Part shown: piece after piece, positions 34,001 through 46,000 of the stretch | Numbering within the stretch: the first letter of the stretch is position 1 | Layout of the letters: each line of letters begins with the position of its first letter | Assembly: GCA_009760885.1 (NCBI GenBank) | Contig: CM019701.1 | Span: 16,187,975 to 16,251,974, forward strand | DNA length: 64,000 nucleotides | DNA from: Achatina immaculata | Lineage: Eukaryota > Mollusca > Gastropoda > Stylommatophora > Achatinidae | Direction of reading: 5' to 3' | Translations under genes and position numbers: made by a program | Notes under the pieces: model-generated | Told to the model about the DNA's origin: nothing | What the model saw: only the letters and a program-made list of their open reading frames with translations | Database searches by the model: none

Positions 34001-37000
34001 GGAGAAATAAAGTTTACTAGGGGCTATAAAAGTAAAGAGAGGGAGGTGCAGCATGAAAGAGAAAATGTAGTAAAGAGAGTGAGGTGCAGCATGAAAGAGA
34101 AAATGTAGTAAAGAGAGTGAGGCTAAGACAAGAAATTTGCAGAAACAGAAAGAAGTAGCAGCGAGGTGGAAATATGAAAACAGTTTAAAGAAAACTGAAT
34201 TTATTGTTAATTCCAGCTGCGTGGAGATCTGCGCCATCTGGGCGGCTTTTGTTTAGGCTACAGGTATCTGATGGGGGCTATCTGTGGCTATCTGGGGCAT
34301 GATGCCATGCTGTTTACAGTACGGCACCATTCTCCTTTTAACCTCATTTCTCAGCCAATCGCTGGCTTTCACTTTGTTCTCTCCCTTGTCCTCGTGGGTG
34401 CATTTCCTGCCAGTCTTTCCTACTAGGAAGAGACCAAAAAAAAAAAAAAAAGCCAAGTCTGTATTTTATTTTTCATCCATTTTTCCTGTTTTTAATCTGT
34501 TGTTGTTTTTGTATGTGATCCTTGAAAAAGGCTTTTGCTGAAACACTGGATTGTTGTATGTTCTTCATCTGTATGTGCTCATCTTGCTGAATGCCGTTCT
34601 TGATTCTGCCAACTTTTCTCACTCTTTCTATCTTTTTATAAATCTGAACCATTTACTTTATCACTGGAACCAGTTTTACCTGCAGTCATCATTTCTCTTA
34701 TCTCTCAATGTTCTCTACAGCTTTCTGCCCCAGCTGATCTCACTTTATCTTCACATAATTTATTTTCAAGATGTGGGCTACTGTATGGCTGATTTGATGG
34801 TAGCACATAACTGTTTACAGCTACATGGTAAATGTCTGTCTCTATACTGCTGCACATCAACCTTTTGTGTTTGGAATAGTTCCCTCAAGTTTTAGGACTG
34901 GCTCTTTATGTTAAATACAGCATATGTTTAGTACAAACTCCTGGTAACATGCATGATCCCAGTCTCTAGACACAAAGGTTGGCTGTGAGCATGTTAAGAG
35001 AGGAAAACAGTTCCCCTGCCATGTAAGTGTGTGTGTGCTCACACAAAGCCTGCTGGCTAAAACTGTATGTGGACCTGAGAGAAGACTAAGAAAATCAGGC
35101 AGCCTCACAGCCTGACTCTACTCAAAGCTTTATCAATGATGAAACACATCTCTAAAGCTTCTAACCAACTTACTGTAAAAATAAAATATGTTGTGACTTT
35201 CTTCTCAATAAAATCACACTGCTCTACAATTTCTCTCCTTATTTTCGTTCATATTCTGTAGATACCAGTTGTTGTGATGTACTTATACAGCAAAGTTGAT
35301 CACATTCTCTCTCTCTCTCTCTCTCTAAACCTTAAGTGCCCAAGGCACAGCAGGCTTCCACAAAGGCCCATCCTTTGGTTTTTTTTTTTTTTTATGTTTC
35401 TGTAGCAGTCTGATGGATTTTTAATCAGATAGGGTTGCTGGCCCTGTGCCAAACCCTTCCTCTTAGTCGCCTTTTATGATCATGCGTGGTAGGGTACAGT
35501 GGTCCTAGTCTTTACTTCCCAGGCATGTGCCCAGGTCCCGGGTGCCACATGCGGGTGACCACATTCACTTGCTCCAATTTTCTTTGGCAGTGTAATAAAA
35601 AAAAAATAAGGTCTGATGGTATGTGTTGTATGTCACAGATTGTTTTCAGGAGACCTTAATTCTTCTTTGTTAACATTCAATCATCTAGTCACAATAATCT
35701 CCCTTTACGAGGTTTCTGCCTGAAGGGAATGCTGTTACTTATTATGCATGAATCATCAAAACAAGAACTTCACACATAGTAAATAACAACTGTGGGATTT
35801 CAGGCCACAATAAATAACAAATTGTGGGATTTCAGATACAATAAATAACAACTTTGGGATGTCATATACAGCAAGTAACAACTGTGGGATTTTAAGCCAC
35901 AATAAATAAAAAATTGTGGGATTGTAGATACTATAAATAACAAATGTGGGATTTCAGGTACAACAGATAACAAATGTGGGATTTCAGGTACAAAAGATAA
36001 CAAATGTGGGATTTCAGGTACAATAGATAACAAATGTGGGATTTCAGGTACAAAAGATAACAAATGTGGGATTTCAGGTACAATAAATAACAAATGTGAA
36101 ATTTCAGTCACAATAAACAAAAGCATGTGGGATTTCTATCACAGTAAATAACAACTATGGGATTTCATTTAAAATATTTAACAAATGCAGAATTTCATGC
36201 AAAATTAATAACAAGTATGGTATTTCATCTGCAATAAAAAATATAACAACTCTGACATTTCAGCCACAATAAATAACACTTGTGGTATTTAACTGAAAGT
36301 AAACAACAACTGTGAGGTTTGAACACTGCTGAGAAAACAAAGACTGACTTGCATTCACACACAACAACAAGCAACTGAGACCTTTCCTAACATAAAAGAA
36401 ATATTGTAACTTGAATATTTATAGAGAACTCATGTTCAAAGCTCCAGCATTACATTCAACAGTGCAATATCAACTTTTCTTATGAAGACAGAAATTCACT
36501 AAAAGTTTTATTTCAATGTGAAAGTGCTGGCTTATCATTTCATCCTTTTCCTTTAACTGCTTGTGTGTGTGTGGGGGGGGGGGGGGGGGGGGGAGGAAGA
36601 CAAATGGACGTGGATTTTTTTTTTTTATACATAATAAAGCAAGGAATATATGGACTGGTTAATTCTTCATTAATATAAGTAAATGTTAAAAAGCTCAACC
36701 AAGAATACTAGAACATTATATGACAGCAATATTTCCTTAGATCAACTCAGAATACCAGAACATTATATGACAGCAATATTTCCTTAGATCAACTCAGAAT
36801 ACCAGAACATTATACGACAGCAATATTTCCTTAGATCAACTCAGAATACTAGAACATTATATGACAGCAATATTTCCTTAGATCAACTCAGAATACTAGA
36901 ACATTATATGACAGCAATATTTCCTTAGATCAACTCAGAATACCAGAACATTATACGACAGCAATATTTCCTTAGATCAACTCAGAATACTAGAACATTA

Positions 37001-40000
37001 TATGACAGCAATATTTCCTTAGATCAACTCAGAATACTAGAACATTATATGACAGCAATATTTCCTTAGATCAACTCAGAATACTAGAACATTATATGAC
37101 AGCAATATTTCCTACAATTTCAAAGAAAAGTAAACAGTTCAATTTCTCAGAATCTTTCTTTATGTTACTAAAAACTTATCAATTTATTGCATAACCACAC
37201 TTAAAATTTAAAAACAATTTTTTTTTCTTACTGTGAAAGAAACATTTGACACAAGATAGGAAAGCCAAAGGTTGCCAACCTCTTTCATGTCACAGACCCC
37301 ACTAACAACAAGCTTCTCATGAAGCAGTCTCTAACGCTCTCCATACACCTGGTATTACATTCAAAACACTGAAACATTTCTAGTCTCTACATTATCACAT
37401 GACAACTGAAACATTTCTTACTTCTTGCATCCTTCTAGTGCCGTTAAACATCACATAGGGCTCACAAATTTTCACCAAATTTCCCCGTTTTCAGTGAGCT
37501 TTTCAACCTCATCAAGGGATGTTATGCCCACTGAACTGGCTTCTCTTAACATTGTCCTCTTTAGAGTTTCATGTGGTTGACCTCTTTTTCTTTGACCTGT
37601 TGTATTCCACTTGATAGCTTGTTTTGGGATTCTCTGATTGTTTCTTCTCATCTCATGACCAACATATGTCCATCTTCTTTTTCTGATCACTCATGAGACA
37701 GGTTGTTGATTGCTCATCTGTCATATCTCTGTATTGTTCTTGATTTTCTTCCACTTTATACTGAGTATTTTCCTAGGGCATTTGTTTTCAAAAGAGTCTA
37801 ATTTCTATTTATTTAGTTGTTTTCCAGCTTCAGTCAGTCAGTCACTTGCATGTCCCTTGCGGAACTTTGCCTCCCTAACAGCTCTTTTGTAGGCCTCTTG
37901 AATGTAAGCAAGATGGCCTGCTGCTGGTGCATCCATATGCAGATCATCAACGATGTCTTGCAGCCATCTTCACCTTGGTCTTCCTCTCTTTCTTGCTCCC
38001 ATTATGTACCCTTCCAAGACGGTCCTCTCTAGATTATCATGACATTTAATGTGTCCAAAATATTTAAGTTTTCTCTCTTTAATCCTCTTTACTAACCAGC
38101 CTTCTTCAATATTAAGTTCTTGTAGTATAGATATATGTTATTTTTTTTTGTGTCCATGATATTTGAAGAACTCTTCTGTAGCATTTACATTCAAAGGCAT
38201 TTGTGTGTTTCTCAGCTGTTTTGTTAAGTGTCCAGGTCTCACAGGCATATGGTACGATGGGAAAGATGTATGCCCTTAAAAATCTTATTTTTGTGGTTCT
38301 GTCTGTTCCTCTCCAGATTCTTTAGTTGTTTTACTTTCTGAAGAGCGAAAGATGTCATACTTTTAATTTCCCTCATTGTATCTCCATTACTAGTCAGTAG
38401 TGATCCAAGATATTCAAAACTCTCCACTTCTTCAAGTTATTCCCCATTGATACATATTTCAGCTGCCTTGTTTGTTTTGGGCTGAACACTTCCAAGAAAT
38501 ACTTAATCGACCACACTCAAAGAATTGTTAAACCTTGGAACCAACTTACCAGCCCCACAACTAAATGTCAACCTAGATGAAATTACACTGCATGAAATTG
38601 AAACAGCAGTGAAATGAATGGCTAACAACAAAGCTGCAGGTGAAGATGAAATAACACCTGAAATGCTAAAAGCTATCAATAGTGACAACATGAGACAACT
38701 ACAGAGAACATTTAATAAGATTTGGAAAGAAGAAAAGGTCCCTTCTAAATGAAAAAAAGGAATCATTGTTAAAATACCAAAAAAAAAAAAGGTAACCTTA
38801 GTGACTGTAACAATTGGAGAGGAGTAACCTTAATATCAGTTGTGTCAAAAGTATTTTGCAAGGTCATTTTGAATAGACTTAAAGATATAGTAGATACAGC
38901 AATGAGAGAAGAACAAGCAGGATTTTGAAAAGGGAGAAGCTGTCTCGACCAGATCTTTACTCTAAGAATAATACTTGAAGAACATATTGAAAAGCAGAAA
39001 CCACTAATACTGAACTTCATAGACTTTAAAAAGCTATTGACAGCATACAGAGATTCACTGTGGAGAATGTTAAGTCTATATGGAATACCATCTAAAATTG
39101 TCAACATCATTAAGGACTTATACAATGGATATGTTTGTGCAGTCAAGACAGAAGAAGGGATGAGTGAATGGTTCCAGATTGAAACAGGTGTGAAACAAGG
39201 ATGTATACTGTCTCCTTTACTTTTTGGGATTACAATAGACTTCATAATGAAAAAATGCTGCACAGGTAACACAGCTATTGACTGGGTACATGAGATCCAA
39301 CTAGAAAATCTTGATTTTGCTGATGACATAACTCTTATCAGTAATAATGTGAATTCCATGCAAGAAAAAACAGCCTGTCTTCACTGGCTAGCAAAATAGG
39401 ACTTGAAATTAACAAGGACAAAATAAAAATAATAAAAATTCCCATTAATCAAAATGGAAAAATTCACATAGAAGGGACAGATATTGAAGAAGTCGATCAA
39501 TATGCATACCTTGGCAGCTATATAGACCAGGATGGTGACACCAGAAAGGAAGTTAGAATTGCAAAAGCAGCATCAATCGTCAAGAATCTTGAAAACATAT
39601 GGCATCCAAAAGTTATAAGCACAAAAACCAAGTTAACACTATTCAATTCAAATGTAATAACCACCTTCATTTATGCATGCGTAAGCTGGAAAACAACTAA
39701 AGAAATAGACAAGAAATTAGACTCTTGTGAAAACAAATGTCTAAGGAAAATACATGGTATAAAGTGGACCGAATTCAAGAACAATGCAGAGATAAGACAG
39801 ATGACTGAAAAGAGAATCCCAAAACAAGCTATCAAGTGGAACACAACAGGCCAAAGAAAAAGAGGCAGACTGTGTGAAACTCTGAAGAGGACATTGTTAG
39901 GAGAGGGCAAATTGATAGGCATAAAATCTCTTGATGTGGTTGAAAGACTCGCCGAAGACAGGAAAAACTGGTGAACTACCTTGCGAGCCCTATATGACAT

Positions 40001-43000
40001 TTAACGGCACAGGGAGGATATAAGATATATAAGTTTTTATTAAGTTATTATAAGTTATTATTATTAGTTAGCAGTGATCCAAGATATTCAAAACTCTCCA
40101 CTTCTTCCAATTTTTCCTCACTGATACATATCTCAGCTGCCTTATTTGTTTTGTCAGTTGTCATCAATTTAGTTTTCTTCACATTAAGATAGAGGTTTTG
40201 CTCTTCACTATTCTTACAGACTGACCTAATTAGTTTTTCCAATTCTTTTGTGTGTTGTGGACAGTAATACTGTGTCATCAACAAATCTAATCTCTGGTAT
40301 TTCATATCCTCCAGTTTTTAATGGCTTTGTAATATTCCTTGTCTACATCTTATTTAACATTCCTCATTATATTTTTAGTATACAAATAAGTAAGGCGACA
40401 ATATGCACCCCTGATGGAACCCTTGTTTTATGTCAAACCAAGTTGTTTCACCATTTATTCTTACTGCTGCTTGTTGTTCTAGATACAGCAGGGATGTTAA
40501 TTGTATCAAATGTGTTGGAAATCCCTTTTCTTTCCATTATTTCCCAAAGTTTCTGGTGTTGTACACAATCAAATGCCTTTGAATAGTTTATACAAGATAG
40601 ATTCACATTAAATTCTCTGAATTTCTCTATTATTAATCTTATACTGAATATATGATCTACTGTTCCAGCTTTCGACTGCACAAATGAGTGTGGATATAAC
40701 ATTTGAATTGAATAATCTTAACTTGGTTTTTGTGCTCGTAACTTTTGAATGCCATAAGTTCTAAAGATTCTTGAAGGTGAATGCTGTTTTTGCAGTTCTA
40801 ACTTCCCTTCTAGTGTCACCATCCTGGTCTATGTAGCTGCCAAGGTATGCATATTGGTTTACTTCTTCAACAGCTGTTATTTTTACGTATATTCTTCCTT
40901 CGTGATTAAAACAAAGTTTCATTATTTTCTTTTTGCCTTGTTAATTTCAAGTCCTATTTTACTAGCCAGTGAAGACAGGTTATCTGTTTTTTCTTGCACT
41001 GATTTCACATTGTCACTAATAAGAGTTATGTCATCAGCAAAATCAAGATCTTCTAGTTGGGTCTCATGTACCCAATCAATGGCCATTTTACCTGTGCAGC
41101 ATTTTTTTATTATAAAGTCTAAGGTAATTCTAAAAAGCAAGGAAGATAATGTACATCCTTGTTTCACGTCTGTTTCAATCTGAAACCATTCACTCATTCC
41201 TTCTTCTGTGCTGACTGCACAAACATTTCCATTGTAGAGATCTCTAATGATGTTGACGATTTTAGATGGTACTCCATATAGTCTTAAAATTCTCCACAAT
41301 GAATCTGTGCGTATGCTTTCAAATGCTTTTCTAAAGTCTACAAAGTTCAGGACTAATGGTTTTTGCTTTTCAATATGTTCTTCAAATATTATTCTTATAG
41401 TAAAGGAAAATTCGTTGACCTCCTCCACTAACTTGTTATCTACTCTGAGTACATTTCTGTTGTTCACATTTTGCTTCATTAACTTTGTCTTTCCTACGTT
41501 GATCTTTAGTCCTATGTTGTTTGCATTCTGAGTTAGCTTGTTTATTTTATCTTGCATATCTTTGTGACTGCTTGATAATAGGCAAATGTCGTCTGCACAG
41601 TCAAGGTCCTCCAGCAATGACTGACAACTCAATTCCAAAAATAGCACTAAGATGGACATCACAGGGGAACAGAAGTAAGAGTAGACCAAAAGAGACATGG
41701 AGAAGAACAACAGAAAGGATGTTGAGCAATAGAGGGCTCACCTGGGCAAGAGCAGAAAAAAAGGCAAAGGACAGGCATTTGTGGAAAACCCTTGCGGAAG
41801 CCCCATGTGCCCTGGGCACTTAAGGTTCAGAGAGAGAGAAAGGAAAGATTTCTAGTCTCTACACTATCACAGGACAATTCATGGACCTCAAGTTGGCAGC
41901 TGATGAGTTTTAGTATGCAGGGACTGTTTTGCTAGCACCTGTGACAGGTGCATACAACTAAAACCTGACTGAAGCTGAAGTGCAGGTACAGTTGCTGCTT
42001 GATGCACAACATCAGGATCTATACTGTTCAAACAAAGAAACGCAACACTACTCTAGTCGTAATGGATACCAACTTTCAAACTTGTATCAACATTTTATTT
42101 TATGGAATTAATGTTTCAATCTTGGCATATGGAAACTTTAAGACAGAATTAATGTTTCAATCTTGGCATGAAGAAACTTTAAGACTTTAACAATGAAATG
42201 ATGTTCATTAAATTTGGTTTGGACTTTTATTCTTTGTGATTGAGGCCTCCATTTCAGTAAGGTGTATGGCCTCCTCTGGCTTGTATTAGAGCACGACATC
42301 TCCTTGACATGGATCCGATTAAGCGTTGGATCTGTTGTTGTGGGATGGCTGCCCACTCTTCCCACAGTGCAAGAAACAACTGTTGGAGATTGGTTGGTGC
42401 CACGTCTATCTGGTTGACTTGTCTGTTGAGTTCATCTCATAAGTGTTCTATTGGGTTCATGTCTGATGACATGGATGGCCTAGGAATGGTCTTGACGTTG
42501 CTGTCAGCAAGGAACTGGGTGGTGAGTTGTGCCACATGAGGTTGAACGTTATTCTGCTGAAAAATTGACCCTGGTGTAGTCAGAAGTGAAAGGACGTGAG
42601 GACGAAGAATTTCAGCGACATATCAATGGGCATTCAGTCCTTCAATTTGCGCTAGGTCACTTCTTCTCAAGTTGATCACCCCCCATACCAATACACCTCC
42701 ACCACCATGTGGAGGAGCCTCATCCATGCAGTTCTGGGCGCAACGCTCGTGGACTCTGTGGTAAACTCTTCTCCATCTATCATGCTGCCGGAGCAGAAAG
42801 ATTCATCACTAAACCACACCCTTCTCCATTCATTTGCAACAGTCCATTGATGATGCTGGTTTGCTCACTGCAGTTGGTTCTGGTGATGGCAGTCTGTAAG
42901 AACAGGATCTCTGTAGGGTCTTCTAGCCCAAAACCAGCATCATTTGGTCATTTGATCTGAAATTCGACGAGCTTCTGTCATTGACTGGACTATTGAGGAT

Positions 43001-46000
43001 GCAGATGTAAATCAATTCCTGAGGTGACGCAGCCATTATGAAGCGGTCTTCGGCAGGACTATGGGACTTCCACTGTGCTGCCGGTCTGCAACTGAGCTAA
43101 TTTCTTGAAATCATCTCCAATGGCGACTAATGGTGCTTCTAACAACATTAAATTGTTTGGCCATTATACTTTGTGACTGTCCAGTCTGTAAACGTCCAAT
43201 GATGATGAGTCACTGTTCTGTAGTGAGATGACCCATACATTCGCATAGAATTTTCAAAAGAATTGATTCGAGGAGCATCAATCTTCTATAGGCATTCAAT
43301 AACACGGTCAGTGTGTTTTATGTTTAGTAAGTTTCATAGGATTCTCGTGAACCTGTCATGAGTTATTGTCAAAAATGCTGTTTTAACTAATGTCGCTTTT
43401 CTGTGCTCATGAATCATCTGCTGAGTACAATTCAGGTCAGCACGTGAAGCTGATGTCCAAGTGAACATTTCAGGCCATTTGCCCTTGTCTGAACAGCAAA
43501 CTTCAATTCAAATCGCAACTTCGTATTTGTTGCGTTTCTTTTTTTTTTTAAACAGTATAATTACAAATATTAAAATCAATGAGAACACATCTATGAATGA
43601 GTTGTGAGCACAGATGCTGGTAAAGGAAATACACAAAAGCAAACAACTCCAAACATGAAAATTAAATTATGACCTTAAACCATAACAATAAACTGTAACA
43701 CAGCACAAGCAGCCAATAACAACAACAAAAATGCAGGATCACAATAAATTAATGCACTTTACTTTTTCGAATATATAAAGACAGTAAACACAATAAAATT
43801 GATGTGCCTGTCCTAAATGAATCTATTTTTTGTTTACTTCTACCCTGAAGACAAGAAAGATGAACATACAGAATAGTTGTCAGTCTCACATGGTTCACAC
43901 CTCTATTTACATTCTTATCTGTCTGTGATGCTCTCTTTCTATGATTATTTGGAAACGGACTCTACTTTTTTACTTTTCTGTAAATAGTTTGTACTTTTAT
44001 GGTTATTTATAAATATATAAATAAACTACTTGGATAACATTTCTCATCGAGCAGTCATTCGCTACCTCTGCAACAAGGGCTTATCATCGAAGGAGATCCA
44101 TGAGGATATGGTAAACTCTACCATATCTTACAGCATAGTGAAGAAATGGGCAGCTCAATTCAAACATGGAAGGGAGAGTCTGGAAGATGATCCTCTTCCA
44201 AGAAGATCAAGAATGGTAACCACTGAGGAAACCACAGGCAGGATCCATGATATGATAATGGAGGATCGATGACTAACTGAGCGGTACATTGCTACTGAGT
44301 TGGGCATCTCCCAGGAACATGTTCATGCCATTAATCACAATGATCTTCGAATGACAAAGGTCTCTGTTCGATGGGTCCCAAAACTTCTTGGAGCTGATCA
44401 CAAACAACAGCATCACAACATGTCAAGAGACAATCTTGGCCAATTTTCTGCAGATCCTGAAAAGTTTCTTCAGCAATTTATGACTATAGATGAGATCTGG
44501 GTTCATAATTTTCAACCATAAACCAAAGAACAGTCAAAGCAGTGGAAACATCATGGATCCCCACCTCCAAAGAAAGCAAGGGTGGTTCTGTCTGCAGGCA
44601 AAGTGATGGCTTCCATCTTCTGGGATTCAGAAGGTGTGTTATTGGTAGACTATCTTCAAAAGGACAGAACGGTCATCAGGGACTATTACGCTAATCTTGT
44701 GAAGCAACCGCGGGTCAAACTGAAGGAAAAGCGTTGACAGAAACTGACGAGACGAGTCATCTTTCATTAAGACAATGCTCCAGTTCACAATTCAGCAGTG
44801 GCAATAGCTGCCATTCATGAATGCGGCTTCCAGCTTCTTGAACATCCTCCTTATTCCCCGGATTTGTCCCCTTCAGACTATTACCTGTTTACCAAACTCA
44901 AAAAGGAGCTCAGTGGTCACAAATTTGCTTCAGATGATGATGTCATTCATGGTGTAGACCACTTTCTACTGGCACATGATGCTGACTTTTACAAAGAAGG
45001 GATCTGTGTGCTCCAGGACCACTGGACTAAGTGCATGAACTTGCAAGGGGACTATGTTGAGAAATAACCCAAAAGTTGTCCACAAATAAGCTGTTGTGCC
45101 TTAGGCTGAGAACTTATCAATCACCCCTCATATGTTAACTATAACTGATTATAGCATATAGATTTAATATGTAAACTATTTGTGATTAAAGCATCTAGAA
45201 TCTGTGAATTATATCTGATTTATAGAACAGACTCATAAGAAATGTAGAAAAGTTGCAGACAAAACTCAGCCACAAAAAAACTTGCTAAAAGCATGCAAAC
45301 AAAATAAATGTGCAAAGCCCATGGCATGTTCACATTTTGTGGGTTTGTAAAGAAGCACCATACAACACTAAAACACTCACCAAACGGTCTTTTAAGCCTT
45401 CTATGGAACGAGAAGACTAACGCAAAAGGAAAAACCAGACTCTTACAAGATTTCACAAAACCAAATTTGGAAACAATATTCTTACAAGATTTCATGAAAC
45501 CAAATTTGGAAACAATATTCTTACAAGATTTCACAAAATAAATTTGGAAGTGACCTTTACAAAACTAAATTTGAAAACAATACTTTTACATGACTTTATA
45601 AAACCAAAATCTGGAAACAATACTCTGACAAGATCTCAGAAACTCAAACTGGAAACATTCTTACAACATTTCACAAAGCCAAATTTCACCAGCCATTCAA
45701 ACAGAAGATTATAAACAGAACATCATAATTATTTGTGACATGAATATTTCTCACAATTTATATGGAACAACGCTAGATTTTTAACAAAAGTGCAGCATAA
45801 CTGAGTTGCAAGAATTATTATGCCTTCTTACTTACTACCATTTTCAGTGACATCAGTATAACTGTACTCCATCTTTTGAGTACCTTCTTACATTTAATCA
45901 TTTCAATCTGGTAATTAGTTTTATCATCATTGGCTAGAATAAATATTTTTTGTATGTACCATTATAAACATGTCATCATTTTTCACTATTTTCTGACAAA

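Noticed and set aside
25294..34667. Standard cut-and-paste transposon with 425-bp terminal inverted repeats
   Set aside because: No transposase lies between the arms and I could not see a target-site duplication outside them, so the block is described but not assigned to a DNA transposon class.
35395..35580. tRNA gene or clear tRNA-derived SINE head
   Set aside because: No cloverleaf and no convincing A or B box; kept only as a possible SINE-like repeat.
38769..39359. 196-codon minus-strand frame
   Set aside because: Antisense of the LINE-A copy.
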